Assembly: GCA_947575745.1 (NCBI GenBank)
Contig: CANPOS010000014.1
Span: 1 to 43,309, forward strand
Length of the DNA stretch: 43,309 nt
Reading direction: 5' to 3'
Source of the DNA: an uncultured Clostridium sp.
GTDB taxonomy: Bacteria > Bacillota > Clostridia > TANB77 > CAG-508
The notes below the pieces were generated by a model that was not told the origin of the DNA, made no database searches, and saw only the letters and a list, made by a program, of their open reading frames with translations. Both the position numbers and the translations under genes were made by a program. Positions 9,320-17,307 of the stretch are shown here, one piece after another. Within the stretch, counting starts at the first letter, position 1. Every line of letters begins with the position of its first letter.

Positions 9320-9344
9320 GGGCGCCTGGCAAAGCCAGACGCCC
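9320..9344. terminator. GC-rich terminator hairpin
   Basis: GGGCGCCTGGC and GCCAGACGCCC form a stem with an AAA loop and one mismatch. It lies between the surface gene and the reverse-strand peptide gene and can end both transcripts, although neither side has a perfect T-run. Confidence 0.7.
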
Positions 9345-9359
9345 AAAACCTTATCATCT

Positions 9360-9494
9360 TCAAGTAGATCTCTGGATAAAGTAAATCACTGCAAGGATAA
9401 TGAGGGAGCCGATAACGACAGCGGTGGGAAGACTGGAAATCCACCCAATAAGCTTGAAGAAACCGACACCAATATTTACGATTGCCTGAAACAT
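9360..9494 (-). CDS. Small single-span membrane peptide (44 aa)
   Basis: A 44-residue ORF starting MFQAIVNIGVGFF, with an excellent AAGGAG eight bases before the ATG. It has two hydrophobic stretches around a central GWISSLPTAV turn, the second (VVIGSLIILAVIYFI) clearly membrane-spanning, and ends QRST. Its codons are much more GC-rich (GTC, ATC, CTT, GCC-type third positions) than any neighbouring gene, suggesting transfer or strong selection. A TATAAT box on the minus strand at 9554-9559 lies upstream. Flanked by a terminator. Function unknown; a toxin-like or regulatory small membrane protein is possible. Confidence 0.65.
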   Translation of the reverse strand: MFQAIVNIGVGFFKLIGWISSLPTAVVIGSLIILAVIYFIQRST

Positions 9495-9553
9495 AAAGCA
9501 CACTCCTTAAAAATTGATTTTTCTTGCTAAAGGTAATTGCCTAATCTAGATTA

Positions 9554-9559
9554 ATTATA
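9554..9559 (-). promoter_or_regulatory. -10 element for small membrane peptide
   Basis: TATAAT on the minus strand about 60 bases before the peptide's ATG. No good -35 box is visible. Confidence 0.4.
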
Positions 9560-9601
9560 CCACAATTAACATAAAAAGTAAAATAAGAAAGGAAATCACA
9601 A

Positions 9602-10962
9602 ATGGTAACAATAATAGGTGCAGGACTTGCGGGGTGCGAGGCTGCATATCAAATAGCAAAAAATGGAATAAGAGTAAAGTTATACGAAATGAAGCCAAAG
9701 AAATTTACTCCAGCACACTCAAACAAAAATCTAGCAGAAATAGTATGTAGTAATTCCTTTAAATCAAACTTAATAACAAATGCCTGTGGACTATTAAAAG
9801 AAGAATTAAGAACCCTCGATAGCTTACTTATAAAAATAGCAGACAGAACAAAAGTGCCAGCAGGACAAGCATTAGCAGTGGATAGAGAAAAATTTGCAGA
9901 AGAAGTAACGAAAGAAATAAGAAAACAAGAAAATATAGAAATTATTGAAGAAGAAGTAGGAGAAAGTATACATCTTAAAGATTTAATAGCAAATGGAATA
10001 ACAATAATTGCAACAGGACCATTAACAAGTGATAAATTATCAAAAGAGATAATAGAACTTACACGGAGAAGAAGGACTTGCCTTTTTTGATGCAGCAGCG
10101 CCAATTATTGAAAAAGACAGTATCAATTTTGATATTGCGTTTTTTGGGAATAGGTATGATCAAGAAAGAGGAAAAGAAGAAGATATAGAAGAATGGAAAA
10201 AAAGAATTGAAATACAAGAGAAAAGCTATATTAATCTCCCAATGAATAAAGAAGAATACGAAAACTTTTGGAGAGAACTAACAAATGCAGAAATAGTAGA
10301 ACTTCATAATTTTGAAAAAAGAGAAATATTTGAAGGCTGTATGCCAGTAGAAGTAATGGCAAAAAGAGGAATAGATACCCTAAGGTTTGGACCACTAAAA
10401 CCCGTGGGATTTACAGATTCGAGGACAGGAAGAAGACCATATGGAGTAGTACAATTAAGACAAGACAACGAAGAAGGTACATTATACAATATAGTAGGAT
10501 TTCAAACAAATCTAAAATTTGGAGAACAAAAAAGAGTATTTAAAATGATACCAGGATTAGAAAATGCAGAATTCGTAAAATATGGAGTAATGCACAGAAA
10601 TACATACATAAACTCTCCTAAATTTTTAGACAATACATATAACTTTAAAACTAATAGCAATATATATTTTGCAGGACAAATAACAGGAGTAGAAGGATAT
10701 GTAGAATCAATATCTTCAGGAATGGTAGCACGGATTAAATGTTGTGTCAAAACTTAAAGAAAAAGATAAAGTGATTTTTCCAAAAGAAACAATGATAGGA
10801 GCATTAGCAGAATATATAAGTTCAGAAAATATAAATTTTCAGCCAATGAATGCAAATTTTGGTATACTTCCAAGCTTAGAAACAAAGATAAAAGACAAAA
10901 AAGTTAGGTATGAAACATTAGCAAAAAGAGCATTAGGAAAAATGAATTTACATAATGCGTAA
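9602..10962 (+). CDS. trmFO: tRNA (m5U54) methyltransferase TrmFO (two CGG +1 shifts)
   Basis: Folate/FAD-dependent enzyme methylating U54 in the T-loop of tRNA using methylenetetrahydrofolate. Read through two shifts it is 452 residues, the normal family length. An N-terminal FAD-binding [10 protein letters not shown] lies near residues 6-15. Family motifs follow: [62 protein letters not shown]-like ([10 protein letters not shown]), [12 protein letters not shown] and SGMVAGLN. The extra C at 10064 splits LTGEEG and that at 10731 splits MVAGLN; both restore the family sequence when skipped. Without shifting the product would stop at 10090, losing two thirds of the enzyme. Confidence 0.95.
10064..10067 (+). 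other. CGG +1 recoding site (trmFO site 1)
   Basis: ACA, C, GGA: skipping the C gives L-T-G-E-E-G as in TrmFO proteins. Unshifted reading stops at 10090. Confidence 0.9.
10731..10734 (+). other. CGG +1 recoding site (trmFO site 2)
   Basis: GCA, C, GGA: skipping the C gives M-V-A-G-L-N-V, the conserved C-terminal FAD-site region. Unshifted reading stops at 10757. Confidence 0.9.
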
Positions 10963-10969
10963 ACAATAT

Positions 10970-10998
10970 TTGACAAATTATGAAAAAAAGAGTATAAT
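10970..10998 (+). promoter_or_regulatory. Consensus sigma-A promoter
   Basis: TTGACA at 10970 and TATAAT at 10993 with an ideal 17-base spacer. It drives the coiled-coil gene at 11127. Confidence 0.85.
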
Positions 10999-11037
10999 TT
11001 AATATAGTTATGATAAATAAGGGAAAATATACCTGCT

Positions 11038-11083
11038 GAAAAGCCCTAGGGCTTTTCATATGAAATTACATTTCATATGAAAA
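11038..11083 (+). promoter_or_regulatory. Double hairpin in 5' leader
   Basis: A perfect palindrome GAAAAGCCCTAGGGCTTTTC (11038-11057) is followed by two copies of TTTCATATGAAA (11053 and 11070). They lie in the transcribed leader before the coiled-coil gene. They may protect the mRNA 5' end or bind a regulator. Confidence 0.55.
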
Positions 11084-11126
11084 AGATGTAGAGGATAAAT
11101 CATAAAATTTTAGGAGGAAGTTAAAT

Positions 11127-13133
11127 ATGGCAAGTAAAAGATTTTATTCAAAAACAGTAAAAGGTAGTATGACAGAAGGGAAAAATCTACAAGAAGTATA
11201 TGAAGAATTAAATGGAATGTCAGATGCAGATAGAGAAGCAAGAATAAGTGAAATAGAAGCGGAAATAGAAGAAATAGCAAAACTAATGCTGAATAGACAA
11301 ATGAACTCAAACACAAATGCTGAAAAAACACAAAGTTTAATAGGAAGAGTAGAAAAACTAAAAAAAGAACAAAAAATGCTAGAACTTTTTCCTAAAGTTA
11401 AAAAGAAATTAAAGAAAATAGCACAACTTTATAGAAGAGCAAAAAAAGAAAAGACAAGAAAACAAGACTTAGCACAAGGAAAATATATGTCACTTAGAGC
11501 TGAGCTAAGAAGAAAAGAAGAACAAATTAAAAAATATGATCAAGAGATAGAAGAAGCTAAAGAAATGGCAAAAACAGCTAAAGGACAAACAAATAAAAGA
11601 GCTATGGAATTTGCTGTAAAATACTTGGAAGAAGAAAAAGAGAAAATATCAGATTTAGATGAATTGAAAGAAAAAGTTAAAGTAGCAAGAGATGAATTTA
11701 ATGTATATAATCTTAGAAAAAGTGAAGAAGATCAAATAATGCATAAATGTAGATTACCATGGGAGTGTTTATTAAATGGTATGGACTGGAAAGACATTTC
11801 TGTAATATCTAATCAAAGATTAAGTGAAATGGCAGGAATGAAAAGAAAAGAAAAAGTAGATTTAGAACAGGAACAAGGAGAAGGAGAGAATCCACCAAAA
11901 TCAGAGCAATCACAACAAGAGGGAAAGGGAGAAGGACAAAATCAAGAGGGGCAAGGACAACAATCAGGAACAGTCCCACCAGAACAAGGACAAGGAGAGA
12001 ATCCACCAGCACCAAATCCACCAGAACAAGGGCAAGGAGAGAATCCACCAAAACCAGAGCAACCACAACAAGAAGAACATGGAGAAGAAGAGCTTCCACC
12101 AGAGTCAGAACAGGAACATGGAGAAGAACAACAAGAACAAGAGCAAGGAGAGGGAGAGCTTCCACCAGTTCCAACAAAATATTCAGACAACCATCCCAAA
12201 CTTGCAAAAATAAAACCATTAGCATTTTTAGTAGATATAGCAGTAGGTGCATGGGGAGGCTTGAAAAATAGATTCCCAAATCTTGCAAATATGTTTAAAA
12301 GAAAAGAAAAAACAGAGGAAGTTGAAAAAATAGTAAGAGAAACAACACCAAGAAGAACTCTTGACGAATTATTAGAAAATATAGATGAAGAAACAGATAT
12401 TAAAAAGTTAAAAGGAATAGAAGCAGTATTATTAACTGCAGAAAAGAAAGCAGAAGTAGCCATAGAAAAATTGAAAAAAACTCCTGAATTTCAAAAGCCA
12501 TTAAGAGATATGATAGGAGAAGATAGAGGAAGACTATCATTATCAAGAGCACCTCTAGCAACATTACAATCAGTATCAGCTTTATACATAGCACAAGGAA
12601 CATACACAAGAGAAGAAATGGCAAAAATAATATCTGAATCAGCTATAAGAGAAGGAGTTGAACCAAGCACAATACCAGAAATGATTACACCTGATAAAGG
12701 CTATATAGAAGGATTAAAAGATAATCTTAATATACAAAAAAGCTATTTTTTACCAAGAGATATAGAAGAACGTGAAGATGCATGGAGAATTGCAGGAATA
12801 CCTGAAGAAGATATAGAGGGATATAAAAAAATAGCACAAGAAAATCAGGCAGAAGAAGATAAAAAAATAAAAGGATACGAAGAAGACAGAGATAAAACAA
12901 GACAAAAAAGAGAACAAGTAAGAGCAAGAATAGATAAACTTGAAGCAGGAGAAGAAGGAGAAGCTAGAGTTCTAGAAGAAGTATCTTTAAAAGATCAAGG
13001 AAAAGCATTTAGAGCAAGAATAGATGCTAGAGGAGAAGGACAACCTAAGGAACCAGTGATTTTAGAAATAGACGGAGAAGTTACAGAAATAAGAGGAGAA
13101 GAACCAACTGGTAGAGAACCAGGAGATGACTAA
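11127..13133 (+). CDS. Large coiled-coil protein with low-complexity Q/E/G/P linker
   Basis: 668 residues, highly charged, no signal peptide or TM segment, so probably cytosolic. Residues about 30-230 are predicted heptad-rich coiled coil (Glu/Lys/Arg/Leu). About 250-350 is a repetitive linker built of EQGQGENPP-type units. The C-terminal half is helical, with a final coiled coil at about 570-620 and an acidic tail. GGAGG precedes the ATG, and the gene has its own strong promoter and hairpin leader. I recognise no family. The architecture suits a scaffold or cytoskeletal-like protein; the linker repeats could vary in copy number. Confidence 0.75.
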   Translation: MASKRFYSKTVKGSMTEGKNLQEVYEELNGMSDADREARISEIEAEIEEIAKLMLNRQMNSNTNAEKTQSLIGRVEKLKKEQKMLELFPKVKKKLKKIAQLYRRAKKEKTRKQDLAQGKYMSLRAELRRKEEQIKKYDQEIEEAKEMAKTAKGQTNKRAMEFAVKYLEEEKEKISDLDELKEKVKVARDEFNVYNLRKSEEDQIMHKCRLPWECLLNGMDWKDISVISNQRLSEMAGMKRKEKVDLEQEQGEGENPPKSEQSQQEGKGEGQNQEGQGQQSGTVPPEQGQGENPPAPNPPEQGQGENPPKPEQPQQEEHGEEELPPESEQEHGEEQQEQEQGEGELPPVPTKYSDNHPKLAKIKPLAFLVDIAVGAWGGLKNRFPNLANMFKRKEKTEEVEKIVRETTPRRTLDELLENIDEETDIKKLKGIEAVLLTAEKKAEVAIEKLKKTPEFQKPLRDMIGEDRGRLSLSRAPLATLQSVSALYIAQGTYTREEMAKIISESAIREGVEPSTIPEMITPDKGYIEGLKDNLNIQKSYFLPRDIEEREDAWRIAGIPEEDIEGYKKIAQENQAEEDKKIKGYEEDRDKTRQKREQVRARIDKLEAGEEGEARVLEEVSLKDQGKAFRARIDARGEGQPKEPVILEIDGEVTEIRGEEPTGREPGDD

Positions 13134-13162
13134 AATCCCTAAGAAAATATTGCAAATAGTGG

Positions 13163-13191
13163 TTGACAAATAAAAAATAGTATGATAAAAT
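13163..13191 (+). promoter_or_regulatory. Promoter of rpmG-secE-nusG operon
   Basis: TTGACA at 13163 and TAAAAT at 13186 with a 17-base spacer. Confidence 0.75.
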
Positions 13192-13193
13192 AT

Positions 13194-13225
13194 GTGAACA
13201 CGTATTGAGGTTGATGCGTGTTCAC
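13194..13225 (+). promoter_or_regulatory. Leader hairpin at transcript start
   Basis: GTGAACACG (13194-13202) pairs with CGTGTTCAC (13217-13225), at or very near the expected transcription start, giving a 9-base-pair 5' stem. Possibly an mRNA stabiliser or binding site. Confidence 0.55.
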
Positions 13226-13312
13226 ATCGTTATTTTGAGCTTTTGATAGCTTCGTTCGAAAACTCAAGTTAAAATTAATAAATAACATATAAAATTACGG
13301 AGGTGTATTTAA

Positions 13313-13477
13313 ATGGCTGCAAAAGGTCCAAGAGAAAATATTACATTAGAATGTACAGAATGTAAAAGAAGAAATTATATGACATCTAAGAACAAAAGAA
13401 ATAACACGGATAGATTAGAAATAGTAAAATATTGTAAATACTGTAAAAAGCGTACAACTCATAAAGAAACTAAATAA
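13313..13477 (+). CDS. rpmG: 50S ribosomal protein L33
   Basis: 54 residues, missed by length cut-offs. It contains two CxxC pairs (CTECKRRNY and CKYCKKRT), the zinc-ribbon form of L33, and the [10 protein letters not shown] motif. GGAGGTG lies upstream of the ATG. First gene of the rpmG-secE-nusG cluster, the usual Firmicutes order. One CGT arginine codon is used (KKRTTH), showing that CGT, unlike CGG, is an ordinary arginine codon here. Confidence 0.95.
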   Translation: MAAKGPRENITLECTECKRRNYMTSKNKRNNTDRLEIVKYCKYCKKRTTHKETK

Positions 13478-13503
13478 CTTTAATATTAAGGGGGAGCTAA
13501 AAG

Positions 13504-13899
13504 ATGGGAAAAACAGATAAACCAGAAAAAAATAATAAAAAACAAAAACATTTCTGGAAAGACTTTAAAGCTGAATTAAAGAAAGTTATTTGGCCAACTA
13601 AAAGTCAAGTTGTAAATAATACAATAATAGTAATAGTTATTGTTATAATAGTAACAGCTCTTTGCTTTATATTAGACCTAGCTTTTGAGGCTTTAAATAC
13701 ATACGGAATAGATAAACTAAAAGCTACAGTACAAAATAGTGTTTCAAACACAGTAGAAGACGGAAATACAGTAGATAATAATAACACAGTAAACGAAAAC
13801 ACAACAAATAAAGATAATACTACTGTTGACAATGGAAATAATACTGTAGAAACAAATGAAATAAATAATGACAATACTGTAGGAAATAACGCTGAATAA
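13504..13899 (+). CDS. secE: SecE translocase subunit with long Asn/Thr tail
   Basis: 131 residues, about twice the usual length of single-span SecE. The core is normal: basic N-terminus, the signature KAELKKVIWPTKSQVVNNT (about 23-41), then one TM segment (about 42-62) that clamps SecY in the membrane. After the normal end near residue 75 comes a tail of about 55 residues made almost only of Asn, Thr, Val, Glu and Asp, which would lie outside the cell. It is in frame, the stop is followed by a strong ribosome binding site for nusG, and there is no sign of frameshift. Confidence 0.93.
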   Translation: MGKTDKPEKNNKKQKHFWKDFKAELKKVIWPTKSQVVNNTIIVIVIVIIVTALCFILDLAFEALNTYGIDKLKATVQNSVSNTVEDGNTVDNNNTVNENTTNKDNTTVDNGNNTVETNEINNDNTVGNNAE

Positions 13900-13921
13900 T
13901 TAATTTAAGGAGGCGGATAAA

Positions 13922-14455
13922 TTGGCACATCAAAAAGAAGACTCAGTCGCAAGATGGTATGTTATACACACCTATTCAGGATATGAAAATAAAGTAAAAA
14001 CAGACCTAGAAAAAATGGTAAAGAATAGAGAACTAGAAGACTATTTCTTTGAAATAATAGTACCTATGGAAGAACAAATAGAAATAAAAGACGGAAAAAG
14101 AAAAGCAAACTTAAAAAAAGTATTTCCAGGTTATGTTTTGATAAAAATGATAGTAACAGACGAAACTTGGTATATAGTTAGAAATACTAGAGGAGTTACA
14201 GGCTTTGTAGGAGAAGGAACAAATCCAATACCACTTACAGACGAAGAAATCAGAAACATGGGATTTGAAGAAGTCGAAGTAAAAATAGACTATGATGTAA
14301 ATGAATCTGTAAAAGTCATAAATGGACCATTAGAAGGATTTATTGGAGTAGTACAAGAAATCAACAAAGAAAAAGGAAAAGTTAAAGTTCTAGTATCTAT
14401 GTTTGGAAGAGAAACACCTGTTGAATTAGAATTTGCACAGGTTCAAAAAATTTAA
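13922..14455 (+). CDS. nusG: Transcription termination/antitermination factor NusG
   Basis: 177 residues with TTG as start codon, supported by AAGGAGG eight bases upstream. The N-terminal NGN domain begins WYVIHTYSGYENKVK and contains FPGYVLIKM and RNTRGVTGFVG. The C-terminal KOW domain contains VKVINGPLEGFIGVVQEI. It binds RNA polymerase, couples to ribosomes or Rho and controls pausing. Position between secE and rplK is the conserved one. Confidence 0.97.
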   Translation: MAHQKEDSVARWYVIHTYSGYENKVKTDLEKMVKNRELEDYFFEIIVPMEEQIEIKDGKRKANLKKVFPGYVLIKMIVTDETWYIVRNTRGVTGFVGEGTNPIPLTDEEIRNMGFEEVEVKIDYDVNESVKVINGPLEGFIGVVQEINKEKGKVKVLVSMFGRETPVELEFAQVQKI

Positions 14456-14512
14456 AAATTAAGCTTTAAAACTTAAAATATATATAAACTTAAAAGGAGG
14501 TGCTAAATAGAA

Positions 14513-14941
14513 ATGGCAGAAAAAGAAATCACAAATGTAATCAAATTACAAATAGAAGCAGGAAAAGCAACACCAGCTCCACCAGTTGGTCCAGCATTAG
14601 GTTCAAGTGGTGTAAACATTATGCAATTTGTTAAAGAATTCAATGACAGAACAGCTAACCAACCAGGAATGATAATTCCAGTAGTTATCACAGTATATAA
14701 AGACAAATCATTTGAATTTATAACAAAAGTTCCACCAGTTGCTGTATTAATTAAAAAAGCAATCAAAATAGAAAAAGGTTCTGGAAAGCCAAACAAAGAA
14801 AAAGTTGCAAAAATAACAAAAGAACAAGTAAAACAAATAGCAGAACAAAAAATGGAGGACTTAAATGCAGCATCAGTAGAAGCAGCTATGAGTATGGTAG
14901 CTGGAACAGCTAGAAGCATGGGTATAACAGTAACAGAATAA
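14513..14941 (+). CDS. rplK: 50S ribosomal protein L11
   Basis: 142 residues with the family's [20 protein letters not shown] opening and C-terminal rRNA-binding domain ([18 protein letters not shown]). Forms the GTPase-associated centre with 23S rRNA. AAAGGAGGTG precedes the ATG. Co-transcribed with rplA 55 bases downstream. Confidence 0.97.
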   Translation: MAEKEITNVIKLQIEAGKATPAPPVGPALGSSGVNIMQFVKEFNDRTANQPGMIIPVVITVYKDKSFEFITKVPPVAVLIKKAIKIEKGSGKPNKEKVAKITKEQVKQIAEQKMEDLNAASVEAAMSMVAGTARSMGITVTE

Positions 14942-14999
14942 TAAAATAATTGGGAGAAGATAGAAGAAAAATCTTCGTTAGAACCAAAGGAGGTAAATG

Positions 15000-15683
15000 A
15001 TGAAAAGAGGAAAAAGATACCAAGAAGCAGCAAAACTTCTTGAAAAAGGAAAAGAATACGAAGCAAAAGAAGCATTAGACGTAATAGAAAAATTTCCAAA
15101 AGCAAAATTTGATGAAACAGTTGAATTACACGTTAAATTAGGTGTAGATTCAAAACATGCTGACCAACAAGTAAGAGGTACAGTAGTACTTCCAAATGGT
15201 ACAGGAAAAACATTAAAAGTATTAGTATTCGCAAAAGGTCCAAAAGCTGACGAAGCAAAAAATGCAGGAGCAGACTTTGTTGGAGCAGAAGAACTAATAC
15301 CAAAAATAGAAAAAGAAAACTGGTTTGACTATGATGTAGTAGTTGCAACACCTGATATGATGGGTGTAGTAGGAAGACTAGGAAAAGTATTAGGACCAAA
15401 AGGATTAATGCCAAACCCTAAATCAGGAACAGTAACAATGGATGTTACAAAAGCAATAGCTGAAATTAAATCAGGAAAAGTAGAATACAGATTAGACAAA
15501 ACTAATATAATTCACTTAGGATTTGGAAAAGTTTCATTCGGAACAGACAAATTACTAGAAAACTACAATACAATCATGGATGCTATAATAAAAGCAAAAC
15601 CAGCAGCAGCTAAAGGACAATACATTAGAAGTGTAGCTATAACAACTACAATGGGACCAAGTTTATATATAAATCAAAAATAA
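15000..15683 (+). CDS. rplA: 50S ribosomal protein L1
   Basis: 227 residues; forms the L1 stalk and helps release E-site tRNA. Motifs include [24 protein letters not shown], and [20 protein letters not shown] in two parts. Two ATG codons are adjacent (14997 and 15000). The second has better spacing from GGAGG, so it is chosen; the alternative adds one Met. A small hairpin (GAAGAT/ATCTTC, about 14955-14974) precedes it. Confidence 0.96.
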   Translation: MKRGKRYQEAAKLLEKGKEYEAKEALDVIEKFPKAKFDETVELHVKLGVDSKHADQQVRGTVVLPNGTGKTLKVLVFAKGPKADEAKNAGADFVGAEELIPKIEKENWFDYDVVVATPDMMGVVGRLGKVLGPKGLMPNPKSGTVTMDVTKAIAEIKSGKVEYRLDKTNIIHLGFGKVSFGTDKLLENYNTIMDAIIKAKPAAAKGQYIRSVAITTTMGPSLYINQK

Positions 15684-15694
15684 ATAAAATAACC

Positions 15695-15787
15695 TAAGAC
15701 AGTAGGCAAAACATAAGTCCTACCGAGGTAAAAAAAGTACGGTTAAAACCTATTTTTATGTCTCGGTGGGCGTAAAAGTAGGTTTTA
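15695..15787 (+). ncRNA. Ribosomal protein L10 leader
   Basis: Located between rplA and rplJ as in other Firmicutes. CCTACCGAG (15719-15727) pairs with CTCGGTGGG (15762-15770). A competing terminator-like hairpin uses AAAACCTA (about 15746) with TAGGTTTT (about 15779), followed by AT-rich sequence. This matches the known autoregulatory attenuator bound by L10-L7/L12. Confidence 0.8.
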
Positions 15788-15854
15788 AATTTATATTATA
15801 TTGAATTTTGACAAGAATTAGTATACTGCAAGGCGCACGAAAATTTCTAATGAT

Positions 15855-15919
15855 TACAATTTGCTTTCGCAAATTGCATACTGACGCTGTAACAAGCAAA
15901 GCTTGAACAGCCTCAGCAA
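15855..15919 (+). repeat. Palindromic repeat family A, copy 2
   Basis: Two hairpins (CAATTTGC/GCAAATTG; CTGACGCTGTAACAAGC/GCTTGAACAGCCTCAG). Same family as 3940-4003. The inverted partner at 16476-16539 lies on the other side of rplJ. Confidence 0.85.
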
Positions 15920-15965
15920 CGACGCAAGAGACTGATTATTGTCGAAATTAAGGGGAGGTGAAACA

Positions 15966-16475
15966 ATGGCAAACAAGGAAATAATAAAGAAGAAAGAAGA
16001 AGAAGTAAATGCACTAGTAGAAAAAATGAAAGACGCAAAGTTAGTACTATTCACAGATTATAGAGGAATAAATGTAGACGATGTAACAAAATTAAGAGCA
16101 AAATTAAGAACATCAAATACAGAATATAAAATAGTAAAAAACAACATCTCAAGAAGAGCACTTGCAAAATGTGAAATAGAAGGACTAGAGGCAGCAGTAG
16201 AAGGTCCAACAGCCGTAATAATCGGACATGAAGACTATCTAGAACCTGCAAAAGCGATCTATGAATATACAAAAGACCACGACTTTTATAAAATAAAAGG
16301 TGGTATAATAGAAGGAAAAGTCATGACAGCAGAAGAAATAATAACACTTGCAAAACTTCCATCAAGAGAAACACTTATTGGAATGCTTGCTGGTGGACTA
16401 CTTGGAACAATATCAAAACTTGCAGTCGGACTTGATCAAGTACGTATTCAAAAAGAAGCAAATTCAGCAGCGTAG
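15966..16475 (+). CDS. rplJ: 50S ribosomal protein L10
   Basis: 169 residues; anchors the L7/L12 stalk to the ribosome. Motifs: ANKEIIKKKEEEV, LVLFTDYRGI, LRAKLRTSNTEYKIVKNN and the C-terminal helix that binds L12 dimers. The start at 15966 is chosen for GGGGAGGTG upstream; earlier in-frame sequence is leader. Unusually it is flanked by inverted copies of a palindromic repeat, the second beginning directly after its stop codon. Confidence 0.97.
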   Translation: MANKEIIKKKEEEVNALVEKMKDAKLVLFTDYRGINVDDVTKLRAKLRTSNTEYKIVKNNISRRALAKCEIEGLEAAVEGPTAVIIGHEDYLEPAKAIYEYTKDHDFYKIKGGIIEGKVMTAEEIITLAKLPSRETLIGMLAGGLLGTISKLAVGLDQVRIQKEANSAA

Positions 16476-16539
16476 ATACTGAGGCTGTTAGAACTTTGTT
16501 CTTTACAGCGTCAGTATGCAATTTGCGAAGCAAATTGTA
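16476..16539 (-). repeat. Palindromic repeat family A, copy 3 (inverted)
   Basis: Reverse complement of copy 2 over about 62 bases with few mismatches. It starts one base after the rplJ stop and ends about 35 bases before rplL. Confidence 0.85.
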
Positions 16540-16575
16540 AACATTAAATTAAAAAAATTTAGGAGGAAATAAAAA

Positions 16576-16944
16576 ATGTCAAAAGTAGAAGAAATGTTAG
16601 AAACTATTGATAGCTTAACAGTAGTTGAATTATCAGAATTAGTTAAAGGAATTGAAGAAAAATATGGAGTATCTGCAGTAGCAGCAGCTGCACCAGCAGC
16701 TGGAGGAGCAGCAGGAGCTGCAGCTGAAGAAAAATCAGCATTCAACGTAGTATTAAAAGACGCTGGAGCAAACAAAATCCAAGTAATCAAAGTAGTTAGA
16801 GACGCTACAGGATTAGGATTAAAAGAAGCTAAAGACTTAGTTGATGGAGCACCAAAAACAATCAAAGAAAATGTAGCTAAGGAAGAAGCTGAAGAATTAA
16901 AAGCTAAATTTACAGAAGCAGGAGCAGTAGTAGAATTAGCTTAA
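16576..16944 (+). CDS. rplL: 50S ribosomal protein L7/L12
   Basis: 122 residues; the multimeric stalk protein that recruits translation factors. N-terminal dimerisation helices ([20 protein letters not shown]), an Ala/Gly-rich hinge (about 35-52) and the C-terminal factor-binding domain ([20 protein letters not shown]). AGGAGG precedes the ATG. In most Firmicutes rpoB follows; here a terminator and surface-protein genes follow instead. Confidence 0.97.
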   Translation: MSKVEEMLETIDSLTVVELSELVKGIEEKYGVSAVAAAAPAAGGAAGAAAEEKSAFNVVLKDAGANKIQVIKVVRDATGLGLKEAKDLVDGAPKTIKENVAKEEAEELKAKFTEAGAVVELA

Positions 16945-16968
16945 ATAGATTAAACAAATAGTTAATAA

Positions 16969-17009
16969 ATACCAGAGTTTGGCAAGTATAGCTAATCTCT
17001 GGTATTTTC
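16969..17009 (+). terminator. Terminator after rplL
   Basis: ATACCAGAG (16969-16977) pairs with CTCTGGTAT (16997-17005), followed by TTTTC. The remaining gap to 17307 holds a promoter and leader RNA (separate entries). Confidence 0.8.
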
Positions 17010-17076
17010 TATGTCAAATATTCATTAAAACAACAAAAAAGCTAAAAAAATCAACATAAATAATGATAAAAATATA

Positions 17077-17106
17077 TTGACAATGATAAAACCAAAATAG
17101 TATAAT
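17077..17106 (+). promoter_or_regulatory. Promoter of leader RNA, copy A
   Basis: TTGACA at 17077 and TATAAT at 17101 with an 18-base spacer. The same boxes and spacing recur at 19292. Confidence 0.8.
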
Positions 17107-17137
17107 AAAGATATAATTAGACAATATTATACAAAAA

Positions 17138-17224
17138 ACTCTCTTTGTGGGTGGAAACTAAAATAGTTTTGGTTTTGTTTGGTTTTGACTTTTACTACTT
17201 TAGTTTCCACCCATAAGGAGAGTA
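17138..17224 (+). ncRNA. Conserved prepilin-leader RNA motif, copy A
   Basis: Outer stem ACTCTC/GAGAGT, inner stem GTGGGTGGAAACTA (17147) with TAGTTTCCACCCAT (17201). The large U/G-rich loop is nearly identical to that at 40595-40680 (ATAGTTTTGGTTTTG and GGTTTTGACTTT shared). The two copies have different outer-stem sequences that still pair, so structure appears conserved. It precedes a short ORF and a prepilin-like gene. Confidence 0.65.
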
Positions 17225-17307
17225 TGCGATAAAACAAAATCCAAAATCAAACACTCTTCTAAAGATAAATATAGATACATAACAAAGTAAAAAGGAGAAG
17301 AAAACAA

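Noticed and set aside
9318..9530. Forward ORF opposite the small membrane peptide
   Set aside because: No ribosome binding site, begins in the terminator hairpin, unlikely composition; the reverse-strand peptide has far better signals.
13137..13312. tRNA gene before rpmG, as found in many bacteria
   Set aside because: No cloverleaf or T-loop GGTTCRA-type sequence is present; only a promoter and one hairpin.
15795..15830. Separate promoter for rplJ (TTGACA-like then TATACT)
   Set aside because: The spacer between the visible boxes is too short or the -35 too weak; transcription from upstream through the L10 leader explains the gene adequately.
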